Source of the DNA: Bacteriovorax sp.
Lineage (GTDB): Bacteria; Bdellovibrionota; Bacteriovoracia; Bacteriovoracales; Bacteriovoracaceae
NCBI GenBank assembly: GCA_018060625.1
Contig: JAGOVS010000002.1
Location: forward strand, 1-64,000
Length of the DNA stretch: 64,000 nt
Reading direction: 5' to 3'
Part shown: piece after piece, positions 1 through 8,021 of the stretch
Position numbering within the stretch: the first letter of the stretch is position 1
Layout: every line of letters starts with the position of its first letter
Position numbers and translations under genes: made by a program
Notes under the pieces: generated by a model
Seen by the model: only the letters and a program-made list of their open reading frames with translations
Database searches by the model: none
Told to the model about the DNA's origin: nothing

Positions 1-305
1 CATGGATTATATTCCTCTATTTCTTCAGTATTAAAAAATGGAACTTTATAAATATTTTTCTTTGGAATTAATCCGCCGACAGTATCAATCCAATTAAATA
101 ATTCAATCGCAGGATCACTAAGCTCTTCCCTTAAAAGCTGGTTTAATTTATTGAATTGAGTTTTTCCAAAGTTTTTTTTTGCTTTAATGACAATTGAATT
201 TGAATGATTTTTTAAACCTTTAACAAAATAAAATTTAGCTTTCTCATGTTTTGAAAGATGTCGAGTTAAAATTTCTTTAATTTTTATTTTCTTAGTTTTT
301 TCCAC
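1..305 (-). CDS. hypothetical protein, N-terminal part, cut by window edge
   Basis: An open frame of 101 codons runs from a GTG at 305 leftward off the window, with no stop. The product is Lys/Ile/Asn-rich with no cysteines (begins MEKTKKIKIKEI) and continues with mixed polar and hydrophobic residues as in a small globular protein. A purine-rich stretch (GAGTAGG in the minus reading) sits just upstream of the GTG and could be a weak ribosome binding site. I do not recognise the family. The gene lies at the edge of the gene-poor stretch 306-2251, so it may belong to the same acquired segment. Confidence 0.45.
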   Translation of the reverse strand, partial: MEKTKKIKIKEILTRHLSKHEKAKFYFVKGLKNHSNSIVIKAKKNFGKTQFNKLNQLLREELSDPAIELFNWIDTVGGLIPKKNIYKVPFFNTEEIEEYNP

Positions 306-561
306 AAACCTACTCTATTTTATCTTTCCATTTAATATCTCAAAAATAATATATTAAACTTAAAATAATCTGCCTAGATATATCATTAAAATGATTTAGT
401 TAGCGCATACTGGGCCACGGCCCTAATAATTTCCGAGGCTCTTCTATAGAATAATTCATTTGTTGATTAACTGATCATAAGACACTACTTGAAGGCAGTA
501 CCTGGTATTCACTTGAGAGTTTTAGAACATATTAAAATAAATGCGGAAAGTTAGGTGGATT

Positions 562-852
562 TTAATTTGGCATGGGCACCAATCTTTCTGCTCGCATCAC
601 CCTAAAATATTTTTTAAAAATTTCATTAATTCTATCTTCATTATTCGAATCGAAACTATGATGAGAGTTAAATCCTTTGCTTTTTATTTCAGGATTATAA
701 TTCGCATAAACTTTTGAAACAATTCCAGCAGGAAGAAATGAAGTTGAAGATTTTAAAGTTATTTGAATTTTCTTATCAACATATAAAAGGTTGCACAGGC
801 ATGAAATTTCACAGAATGATCTTCGTTCTAGTTTTTTCTGCTCGCAATTTGC
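562..852 (-). pseudogene. start-less 97-codon reading-frame remnant
   Basis: Between an in-frame TAA (853-855, minus reading) and a TAA at 562-564 there are 97 open codons with protein-like composition, ending ...RVMRAERLVPMPN. No ATG, GTG or TTG occurs in the first two thirds of the frame, so it cannot be an intact gene. It most resembles the C-terminal part of a gene that lost its 5' end. I cannot name the parent family. An open frame of this length could also arise by chance in AT-rich DNA. Confidence 0.3.
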
Positions 853-972
853 TTACACGACCACATTAAACAGCATGAGACTGGATTAACCAGAATTAAA
901 GAAAACTCGGCAAGTTGTTGATATCCCAAACAAGTCATTGATAAGATTGATTATTACGTTGGTAGCGGGGTT

Positions 973-1001
973 GCCCTGCACACCCTGCGGGGCTTTTTTT
1001 T
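973..1001 (+). terminator. rho-independent terminator with no gene in front
   Basis: An 8-bp stem (GCCCTGCA at 973-980 pairing with TGCGGGGC at 986-993, one T-G wobble) has loop CACCC and is followed by eight T residues (994-1001). The plus strand carries no intact gene upstream, so the terminator probably belonged to a gene or RNA that has decayed, or to an unrecognised small RNA in about 860-993. Confidence 0.6.
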
Positions 1002-1241
1002 GCCACCATCATAAATAACTCCAGATTTTAGTTTTTAGCAATAATAATACTCAAATTGTGTTAAAATTAAGTTAATAGACATGATTAAGGAGCTTTTTTT
1101 TTAGAATAAATCACAAAAGCTTTAAAGTATTAGAATTCCTTACCTCCTCGCTCTAGGCACACAACTCTAAACTTCCCGCCATTTTATCTTAAAAAATATT
1201 CAAAAGCAGACATTGAAAAAAAAGGAATTTAATCTCAAAGG

Positions 1242-1793
1242 CTACAATCTCTCTTCAACTCCCCACCTCTCAAGCGCCTGATTGTTATAATCCTTATACT
1301 CTAATGACAAATAATCAAAAAAATCTTCTCTCTTCCAGTATCCTTTTTCAGTTTTAATTTGTTCAATATACCAAAGGTCACTCTGATCATCTATCTTCTG
1401 CATGAATACGCCAAAAACACAAAATGAATCCACCTCTTCGGCCAAAAACATCCAATTGTCTAAGACCAGCTTCACATCCCAACGAATATCAGGATCCAGA
1501 TCATAACTTATAACCTTCTTTCCATCTCGGGCATCAATTGAAGGAACTTCATGCCAACCATCATAATCGACTTTCGTCGTTGTAATTTTGATATGGGAAA
1601 TAGGAAAGCAATTCCATTTATTCGAAGAATAAAAATTTTCATTCGGGATGGAAATGGCATAGGTATTTTGTGCTTCTTTTTCTAAAGTATAATCTTCTTC
1701 CGAAAGCAAATAATTATAGAAACACGTTACACCGTAAGAAAAGACGGGAAAAAGCAATAGAACGATAATAATTTTGTAATTGAGTTTTTTCAT
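1242..1793 (-). CDS. secreted or membrane-anchored hypothetical protein
   Basis: A 183-residue protein when started at the ATG at 1793 (MKKLNYK). An in-frame ATG 12 bases further upstream (1805) is also possible, but the chosen start gives a classical signal peptide: a Lys-rich N-terminus, a hydrophobic run of about 15 residues, then a short Ser-Tyr-Gly stretch. The mature part is acidic and aromatic-rich with cysteines near residues 25, 62 and 125. It has no family I recognise. The gene is isolated between the eroded region and the tRNA scar, so it may be cargo of a former mobile element. Confidence 0.6.
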   Translation of the reverse strand: MKKLNYKIIIVLLLFPVFSYGVTCFYNYLLSEEDYTLEKEAQNTYAISIPNENFYSSNKWNCFPISHIKITTTKVDYDGWHEVPSIDARDGKKVISYDLDPDIRWDVKLVLDNWMFLAEEVDSFCVFGVFMQKIDDQSDLWYIEQIKTEKGYWKREDFFDYLSLEYKDYNNQALERWGVEERL

Positions 1794-1805
1794 ACTCAAA
1801 ACCAT

Positions 1806-2251
1806 GCAGATAAGACAGGAATAATCTCAATGATAAGACTCTAATTTTTTTATTAGAATTATTTGTCTAAAGTACGAAACTGATCTCTTATTAACTATTT
1901 TAGAAAGCAGCTTTAGCAATCTTACTAATTTTACGTAAGCGGGTTCGAGTCCCTTCGCTCCCGCCATTTTTAAGAAGAGCCGCGAATGCCATAGATCAAA
2001 AGGTTAAAGTAATAGATCAATTTCGCCCTATGTGGATAAAGAGTTTATCAACGATTGATGATTTGTTATATTTAATGAGAGCACCTCAGATTATTGATTC
2101 TCTTTTTTTATCACTCCTTTTATTTTCACTTTGGCCGTTTTGGTCTAGATAATTTATTCTTTTCAGCTAAGAAGTGGCATGTAATGGCCAAGTTAAATAG
2201 TCTAATGTAAACTTTCATATTCATAAAAATATTATTTTTTAGGAATTTATT
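1806..2251. other. intergenic region containing a tRNA 3' fragment
   Basis: 446 bases without a convincing gene. It contains the tRNA 3' end at 1938-1966 and, after it, a plus-strand frame that could encode a 40-residue hydrophobic peptide (ATG at 2030, stop at 2150-2152). That peptide has no visible ribosome binding site and I do not call it. The last 100 bases lead to the GNAT gene and carry its ribosome binding site (TAGGAA) just before 2252. Confidence 0.5.
1938..1966 (+). other. isolated tRNA 3' end (possible att site)
   Basis: The stretch carries a T-arm (GGGTTCGAGTCCC, 1941-1953) followed by an acceptor 3' half and the encoded CCA end (CGCTCCCGCCA, 1956-1966). The matching 5' acceptor (GGGAGCG) is not found in the preceding 100 bases, and no D-arm or normal 7-base anticodon loop can be drawn. 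It is therefore a tRNA fragment, not a gene. Integrases often duplicate exactly this part of a tRNA gene, so I read it as the far attachment site of an integrated element. The isoacceptor cannot be fixed from this fragment. Confidence 0.55.
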
Positions 2252-2728
2252 ATGACCACAATTAAATATCGATTTGCCAACTTTTCAGACATTGAACAAT
2301 TAGTTGAACTAAGAGTCCTTATGCAAATTGAGGTTAATAAATATCCCAGCGAATCCTGCCCTCCTGAGTATTTAGACAGCGTGAGAAGTTATTTTATTGA
2401 GTCCTTAGAAAATCAAAAATACGCCAGCGCAGTGGCCTTCATTGGAGACAAAATAGTAGGAACGGCAGGGGCTTGCTTTTATCATAAACCACCTAGTATC
2501 GCTGGTGGAACTGGACTTGTTGGCTATGTTACAAATGTCTATACTCGAAATGAATATAGAGGAAATGGCATTGGAACAAATTTAATGAAGAAGCTCAATG
2601 ATCTTGCCCAAGAGATGAAAGCAGATAAGTTACACCTTGGAGCTACATCGGACGGACTACAAATTTACAAAGCAGTTGGTTATCAAGAGCCAAGATTTGT
2701 TAATTTAGAAATCAAATTTGGCCATTAA
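2252..2728 (+). CDS. GNAT family N-acetyltransferase
   Basis: A 158-residue cytoplasmic protein with the single-domain GNAT layout. It has an N-terminal strand-helix (YRFANFSDIEQLVELR), a central beta region, and the acetyl-CoA pyrophosphate-binding loop near residue 100 (YRGNGIGTNLMKKL, the R-x-x-G-x-G/A pattern). A late segment LHLGATSDGLQIYKAVGY ends in the F/Y-x-x-x-G-Y/F pattern seen in many aminoacyl or antibiotic acetyltransferases. It transfers an acetyl group to an amine; the acceptor cannot be predicted. TAGGAA lies 7 bases before the ATG. It stands 60 bases before ampG on the same strand and may be co-transcribed. Confidence 0.85.
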   Translation: MTTIKYRFANFSDIEQLVELRVLMQIEVNKYPSESCPPEYLDSVRSYFIESLENQKYASAVAFIGDKIVGTAGACFYHKPPSIAGGTGLVGYVTNVYTRNEYRGNGIGTNLMKKLNDLAQEMKADKLHLGATSDGLQIYKAVGYQEPRFVNLEIKFGH

Positions 2729-2788
2729 CAAATCCCTCACTACTTAATCTTTACAAAGAGATTCCATCTCTATTAAACTTTTCATTAC

Positions 2789-4015
2789 ATGAAATCAATA
2801 TTTAAAGTTTTTGCCAGTTTTCGAATGTTCGTTGTGCTTATTTTAGGTTTTTCTTCAGGACTCCCACTAGGGCTAACCTCCGGAACTCTTCAAGCGTGGA
2901 TGAAAACCGAAAATATAGATCTTGGCACCATTGGATTATTTTCCCTGGTTGGTATTCCCTACACTTTAAAATTTATCTGGTCTCCCTTAATGGACCGCTA
3001 TATTCCGCCTCTACTGGGCCGTCGTCGAGGGTGGATCTTGCTCTCTCAAATTGGCTTAGTCATAACCATTATTGCGCTTGGTTTTTCAGATCCCAAACTC
3101 ACACCTAAATACATTGCCTTCTTTGCCGTTTGTGTTGCTTTTTTTAGCGCGAGCCAAGATATAGCCGTGGATGCTTATCGCGCAGAAATTTTAGAAGAAG
3201 AGGAATTGGGCGCAGGGGCCAGTCTCTATATTATGGGCTATAGACTAGCTATGATTGTCTCAGGTGCTCTTGCCCTTATATTGGCCGATCATCTTTCCTG
3301 GTCTACGGTTTATTTGATCATGGCCTTGTGTATGACTGTCGGAATTATTGGTAGCATTTTTGGTCCAGAACCTAAAAATAATTTGCCTCCTAAATCTTTA
3401 GGAGAGGCCATTTATAAGCCTTTTGTCGAATTTTTCAAAAGGGCCGGTGCTATTGAAATGCTGATCTTTATTCTCATCTATAAAGTGGATGTGGCCTTTG
3501 CTATGGCCCTAACGACACCCTTTATGATGGACTTAGGATTCACTAAAACGGATGTTGGGGCCGTCTTAAAAGGTGTAGGTATGATTGCAACGATCGGTGG
3601 AACCCTTCTTGGCGGCGCTCTTTTATCTAAATGGAAAATAAAAAAGTCTCTTTGGGTTTTTGGTATCCTCCAGGCCTTATCAGGTTTTTCTTTTTTTCTT
3701 TTGGCAAAAGTTGGGCATAGCTACCCCATGATGATGGCGGCCATTTGTGTGGAAAATGTTTGTAGTGGTCTGGCAACTGCGGCCTTTACGGCCTTCATGA
3801 TGAACTTATGTGATAAGCGCTTTACGGCCACTCAATATGCCCTGCTCACAAGTTTCATGGCCATCACTCGTATTATGGTGCAAACCCCATCTGGATATAT
3901 TGCGAAGGCATTGGGTTGGGAAATGTATTTTATAATTTCAATTGTGATTTCAATTCCAGGATTATTGCTGCTAACTCGGTATGATAAGTGGCAGAGTTAT
4001 CAGATAAAAAGTTAG
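2789..4015 (+). CDS. ampG: AmpG-like muropeptide MFS permease
   Basis: A 408-residue integral membrane protein with about 12 hydrophobic segments. The N-terminal pattern GFSSGLPLGLT, the following SLVGIPYTLKFIWSPLMDR and the loop LLGRRRGW are hallmarks of AmpG, the inner-membrane importer of anhydro-muropeptides (GlcNAc-anhMurNAc peptides) released from peptidoglycan. The signature ASQDIAVDAYRAEIL near residue 120 is also typical. In ordinary Gram-negatives it feeds wall recycling and beta-lactamase induction. In a predator it could also take up wall fragments of the prey, which is inference. No ampC or ampR is adjacent. The gene is strikingly rich in GGCC (15 sites by eye). Confidence 0.9.
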   Translation: MKSIFKVFASFRMFVVLILGFSSGLPLGLTSGTLQAWMKTENIDLGTIGLFSLVGIPYTLKFIWSPLMDRYIPPLLGRRRGWILLSQIGLVITIIALGFSDPKLTPKYIAFFAVCVAFFSASQDIAVDAYRAEILEEEELGAGASLYIMGYRLAMIVSGALALILADHLSWSTVYLIMALCMTVGIIGSIFGPEPKNNLPPKSLGEAIYKPFVEFFKRAGAIEMLIFILIYKVDVAFAMALTTPFMMDLGFTKTDVGAVLKGVGMIATIGGTLLGGALLSKWKIKKSLWVFGILQALSGFSFFLLAKVGHSYPMMMAAICVENVCSGLATAAFTAFMMNLCDKRFTATQYALLTSFMAITRIMVQTPSGYIAKALGWEMYFIISIVISIPGLLLLTRYDKWQSYQIKS

Positions 4016-4045
4016 AGAGACCTAAAACTATCACAGCTCTTAAGG

Positions 4046-4813
4046 TTAATATTTTGGAATTTTATCATGACGAGCGCCAAGCTGGATGAGGCGTTTGGGA
4101 AGTTCAAATAATTCAATGAATTTTGAAAATGTTTTCTGACTTAAATTTTTTGATTGGTCAATATACTGATCCGTTTCACATCTGATCTGCTCAATGGAGT
4201 ATTTTCCTTTCGATGCTTTGATGTCTTCTTGGTTTATCGGATTATCCAACCAGCGATGTATCATAGGTGAATCAACTTCTAAATGAAATTGAAGACCATA
4301 AACTTTATCCCCATAGCGAAAAGCTTGAGAAGGACAAAGCTCACTTCTGGCAAGGTGAACCGCCGAGGACGGCACATCAAACGTATCGCCGTGAAGTTGG
4401 AATAATTTTTGTGTTTTATTAAAATGAGAAAATAATGGATCGTTCATTCCCTCCAACGTTAGATCTACATCGTGCCAACCAATTTCTTTTTCAGCGTGTT
4501 TTCTCACTTGGGCCCCTAAGACTTGAGCCAGAAGTTGTGAGCCAAGGCAAATCCCCAAAATTGGTATGTTTTTTTTTAAGGCTTCTTCGATCAATTTCAT
4601 TTCAACTTTAATATGAGTGTACTTATCGGCCTCATAAACTCCCATATGCCCACCCAAAATAATGAGACCGTTATATTTTTCAACTGAAGGATGTTCTTCT
4701 GGATTCCGCTCAAAATTCACATAACGCATCCGTAATCCATGCTCTTTTAGTGTTGGATCAAGTGTTCCAAGAATCTTATAGGCCACATGTTGGAAAACAA
4801 GAACTTTTCTCAT
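4046..4813 (-). CDS. class I glutamine amidotransferase (GMP synthase-like)
   Basis: A 255-residue protein of the GATase1 family in the stand-alone GMP-synthase-like group. The nucleophile elbow ILGICLGSQLLA puts the catalytic Cys near residue 89. The His-Glu partner is in YGLQFHLEVD near residue 180, and the oxyanion strand is LIILGGHMG. There is no synthetase domain, so it hydrolyses a glutamine or gamma-glutamyl amide alone or with an unknown partner. I chose the ATG at 4813 over an upstream in-frame start at 4828 because it overlaps the stop of the preceding serine hydrolase gene as TAATG, which implies translational coupling. The function of the pair is unknown. Confidence 0.85.
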   Translation of the reverse strand: MRKVLVFQHVAYKILGTLDPTLKEHGLRMRYVNFERNPEEHPSVEKYNGLIILGGHMGVYEADKYTHIKVEMKLIEEALKKNIPILGICLGSQLLAQVLGAQVRKHAEKEIGWHDVDLTLEGMNDPLFSHFNKTQKLFQLHGDTFDVPSSAVHLARSELCPSQAFRYGDKVYGLQFHLEVDSPMIHRWLDNPINQEDIKASKGKYSIEQIRCETDQYIDQSKNLSQKTFSKFIELFELPKRLIQLGARHDKIPKY

Positions 4814-6294
4814 TATTGTAACGTGCACCCAAACTCAGGATGAGTTGAATCGTAAAAGGCACGTGGGAGATTTTTTGTTTTTAGACCTAACGTTTTCCCT
4901 AATAAAGTCGGCCTGGCCTCAATTGAGTACATCCCTTGTTGCCCATCATTTTCTCTAACAATAATATTGGCCATTTTTTTTGCCATAGGAATCTTACTTC
5001 GCTCCAAACAAGTATTGATATCAAGACCTACTACAAAGTAACAAGAACAAACCGTTTTTGCGACTGACGGTTGAAGTATATTTGCTTCAATTCCACTCTT
5101 TAAGGTTTCTAGACGACTCTTAATAGACGCTTTATCTTTCGTAGGTGGAATATTTCTTCCTATCGGATAATCTGGATCAGCAAAGCACGATATAGCACGC
5201 GAGACAAATTCATCAATTTTTGAATTATATTCCCCATCTGTGCCAGTTCGAGCAATCACCATTTTTTGAGTTGGCAACATGATTATTAATTGGCCATTAT
5301 GTCCAATCGCCAAAAACATGTCCTCAGGAGAAAATGGATAAGGTTTCCCCTGACCATCTTTTACGATTCTATTAAGCCAAATGGACCCACCATAAACTCG
5401 CTGTTCATGAATATTTGTAATCACTGTTCCACTTGAGAGATAACCTGGTGAAACGGAAAGTGTTTTTTTTATCCAGTCGTCTGTTAAAATTGTCTTCTCT
5501 CCCCACTTACCATTGTTTAAATACATATACCCAATTTTTGCCATATCTCTTGGAGTCGCATAAGTTGATGCCCCTCCATTAAATGTTCCAGTTGCATCTT
5601 TTTCAAAGACAAAACTTGTAAGCCCCATTGGCTCAGCAAAATTCTTCCAGGGCATTCGATCATAATCTTTCCCATACACATTTTTAAGAACTCCCATCGT
5701 AATTGTTGGCGTTCCTGTAGAATATGTAAATTTATATGCCGGACCTTGAGGAATGAGAGGGGCATTAGCAGCAAAAGTGGCCATATCATAATGACCTTTG
5801 CTGTAGAGCATATTCACGACTGAACTATTTTTTACGTCACCAGAATAAAACTCTTCCCAAATAAATCCCGCATCAAGATAGAAAAGATTGCTAACTTTAA
5901 TTTTTCGATAATTATCATTCATTGAAACTATTGGATAGAGCTCACTTAAATGATCTTCTAAGTTAATTTTTCCCTCACGAACGGCCGTCCCCAACAATGC
6001 CCCTGTGATCGTTTTTGAAACCGACCAAAGAATATGTGGACGAAAAGCATTATATTTTGATTCATAATATTCGTATTGAAGTTCACCGTCTTTAATGACA
6101 ACTAGACCCTCCGTAAAAAAATCTTTTGATGTTGTTGAGAACTGAACAAAATCTTTACACTGCTGTGAGGACATTCTTTCAGCACTATCTGGAGTCACTT
6201 CCCAATCTGGAATTGGCCAACGAATCTGTCCTAGATTGCTTGCCTGAAGAGGAAAAGTCATAAGAAGCAAGATTGTAGTCAACGTTTTAATCAT
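4813..6294 (-). CDS. secreted serine hydrolase, beta-lactamase/esterase class C type
   Basis: A 493-residue exported protein with a clear signal peptide (cleavage likely after LQA, residue 18). The penicillin-binding fold is shown by the S-x-x-K motif at about S91-VS-K94 (LWSVSKTITG), a Y-S-T in place of the second Y-x-N motif, and H-N-G in place of K-T-G. This combination is common in EstB-like esterases, 6-aminohexanoate-dimer hydrolase and D-amino-acid amidases. The C-terminal 110 residues after the hydrolase domain carry several cysteines (CSCYF, CLER, FGCTLQ) and may form a disulfide-bonded extra domain. It is the first gene of a two-gene unit with the amidotransferase. The substrate is unknown; a peptidoglycan or ester substrate is possible. 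Confidence 0.85.
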   Translation of the reverse strand: MIKTLTTILLLMTFPLQASNLGQIRWPIPDWEVTPDSAERMSSQQCKDFVQFSTTSKDFFTEGLVVIKDGELQYEYYESKYNAFRPHILWSVSKTITGALLGTAVREGKINLEDHLSELYPIVSMNDNYRKIKVSNLFYLDAGFIWEEFYSGDVKNSSVVNMLYSKGHYDMATFAANAPLIPQGPAYKFTYSTGTPTITMGVLKNVYGKDYDRMPWKNFAEPMGLTSFVFEKDATGTFNGGASTYATPRDMAKIGYMYLNNGKWGEKTILTDDWIKKTLSVSPGYLSSGTVITNIHEQRVYGGSIWLNRIVKDGQGKPYPFSPEDMFLAIGHNGQLIIMLPTQKMVIARTGTDGEYNSKIDEFVSRAISCFADPDYPIGRNIPPTKDKASIKSRLETLKSGIEANILQPSVAKTVCSCYFVVGLDINTCLERSKIPMAKKMANIIVRENDGQQGMYSIEARPTLLGKTLGLKTKNLPRAFYDSTHPEFGCTLQ

Positions 6295-6426
6295 GAATTT
6301 TTCCTTTTATACATAACTAAATAAAATTGTTCATTGCTTTTTATAAAATTACAACCGAAATAAAAGAATAGCACTTAACTCTACTATTGCGGATTAAAGA
6401 TTGCATAACAATCATGGAAGAATACT

Positions 6427-6825
6427 TTGGAAGATGAGTCTATTATGGAAGAAAAATGCCCCCTGAATTTGACTGGCAAATATCTCTTAATTATCGAAGA
6501 TAATAAAGACATCCAAAACGTGTTGAAAACAGCACTAGAGATTGAAGGATATCTTATATTCACTGCGAACAATGGCAAAGAGGGTCTTGAACAACTTTCA
6601 AAAATGCCAATCCCATGTATGGTGTTGTTAGATTTAATGATGCCTATAATGAATGGCTGGGAATTTGCTGATGAGATCAGTAGAGATATCATCTATTCAT
6701 CAATTCCTATCGTCGTTGTCAGCGCCTTTAATGATAAAAACTTCAATACTGAAAAAAACAATTATATTCAAAAGCCAATTGACCTTGATGCCCTTTTAAA
6801 AACCATTTCAAAGCATTGCAAATAA
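6427..6825 (+). CDS. single-domain response regulator (receiver)
   Basis: A 132-residue protein consisting of one CheY-like receiver domain. The acidic pocket is IIEDN near residues 23-27, the phospho-acceptor Asp lies in VLLDLMMP near residue 67, the conserved Thr/Ser position is VVVSAF and the Lys is in YIQKP. There is no output domain, so it must act by protein contact. The TTG at 6427 has GGAAG six bases before it; an ATG at 6445 is an alternative. The stop is one base before the patatin gene, so the two are co-translated. This parallels the rssB-rssA pairing of enterobacteria, although RssB has an extra domain missing here. Confidence 0.88.
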   Translation: MEDESIMEEKCPLNLTGKYLLIIEDNKDIQNVLKTALEIEGYLIFTANNGKEGLEQLSKMPIPCMVLLDLMMPIMNGWEFADEISRDIIYSSIPIVVVSAFNDKNFNTEKNNYIQKPIDLDALLKTISKHCK

Positions 6826-6826
6826 C

Positions 6827-7948
6827 ATGGATAATAAGATTGCAATCGTACTTAATGGAGGAGGAGCCAGAGGGAGTTATCAGGTTGGCGTCCTTCGTGC
6901 TCTTTATGAAATCGTTAAAAAAGATCAAAATCTTTTTGACATTATTACTGGAAATTCTGCTGGTGCTATTAATGCTATATTCCTCGCGGCCAACGCCGAT
7001 GACTGGGGAAAATCAACTCAAAAGCTTGTCGATCTATGGCAAAAAATTCATCCTGAAGACGTATATGATATTAATCAGTTCACAATGAGCAATCTTGGAA
7101 GTAGGTGGGTGAAAGGGACGATCTTAAAATCGGCCGAAGCGGAATTATCAAACGGCCTGTTAGACACCACGCCTTTAAAAAAACTTTTAGAGCGCAAAGT
7201 TGATTTTCACAAGATTCGACAGCATTTTTCTGCCAAAATTCTTTCTGCTGTCAGTTTATCTACTACAAACTATTATTCAGGAGCTACTGTCGTCTATTAT
7301 GATGGAGATCAAAATATAGCGGATTGGTCAAAACCGTCTCGCCTTTCCTTAAGGGCCGAATTGAGAGTTGAGCATGTCTTGGCATCATCTGCAATACCTC
7401 TTTTTTTTCCTGCTGTTAAAATCAATAGTAGCTATTTTGGAGATGGATGTATTAGGCAGATAACCCCTCTTTCTCCCAGTATTCATCTAGGGGCAAATAA
7501 AATCATTACAATCGGAATACGGCATAAAAATAATCTAGAGCAAGTCAAGGCCTTAACCTTAAGGCCTAATCCTAATCCGCCCATAAGCCAAATAGGAGGA
7601 GTTATGATGAATGCCATTTTTCTAGATTCGCTTGAGGCTGACGTAGAACGCTTAGAAAAAATGAATGCCATTGTCGAAATGATTGGACCAAAATCCCCAT
7701 GGCGATATATTCCCATTTTATCACTTGGCCCTTCAAAAGATTTAGGTGCTATGACCACCAAACTCAACCAAGAACTACCTACTTTTATTCGCTACTTCCT
7801 AAAAGGCATTGGTGTCACAGGACAATCAGGACTTGATCTATTAAGTTATTTAGCATTTGATTCTTCCTATACAATGCAAGTTGTTGAGCTGGGCTATGAA
7901 GACACAATGGCGAAAAAAAATCTCATTTTAAATTTTCTTGATTCATAA
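6827..7948 (+). CDS. patatin-like phospholipase
   Basis: A 373-residue protein with all patatin hallmarks: the oxyanion loop LNGGGARGSYQ (residues 9-19), the nucleophile elbow G-N-S44-A-G and the Asp of the Ser-Asp dyad in YFGDG near residue 206 (D-G, the usual D-G/A). No signal peptide is seen. Patatins hydrolyse acyl ester bonds of phospholipids; bacterial members are either secreted effectors or cytoplasmic RssA-like proteins. Coupling with the receiver gene suggests the lipase is controlled by, or works with, a two-component signal. The C-terminal 170 residues after the dyad are longer than in RssA (about 300 residues) and have no recognised motif. Confidence 0.88.
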   Translation: MDNKIAIVLNGGGARGSYQVGVLRALYEIVKKDQNLFDIITGNSAGAINAIFLAANADDWGKSTQKLVDLWQKIHPEDVYDINQFTMSNLGSRWVKGTILKSAEAELSNGLLDTTPLKKLLERKVDFHKIRQHFSAKILSAVSLSTTNYYSGATVVYYDGDQNIADWSKPSRLSLRAELRVEHVLASSAIPLFFPAVKINSSYFGDGCIRQITPLSPSIHLGANKIITIGIRHKNNLEQVKALTLRPNPNPPISQIGGVMMNAIFLDSLEADVERLEKMNAIVEMIGPKSPWRYIPILSLGPSKDLGAMTTKLNQELPTFIRYFLKGIGVTGQSGLDLLSYLAFDSSYTMQVVELGYEDTMAKKNLILNFLDS

Positions 7949-8021
7949 TTTTATCAATTTTAATGGGTCATTTTTTCTCTTTTCTGATAAATTTACCTAA
8001 AATGAATCGGAGTCAAACCCT

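Larger units (their letters stand above)
306..1241. other. gene-poor AT-rich region with remnants
   Basis: No complete gene is visible in 936 bases. The region holds a start-less open frame (562-852, minus), a rho-independent terminator on the plus strand (973-1001) with no intact gene before it, and otherwise AT-rich sequence with scattered stops in all frames. Together with the tRNA fragment at 1938-1966 it looks like the eroded remains of an integrated element or of displaced genes. Confidence 0.5.

Noticed and set aside
1958-2152. Small plus-strand gene after the tRNA fragment (ATG at 2030, 40 residues)
   Set aside because: No ribosome binding site, the open frame begins inside the tRNA fragment, and the composition is low-complexity hydrophobic.
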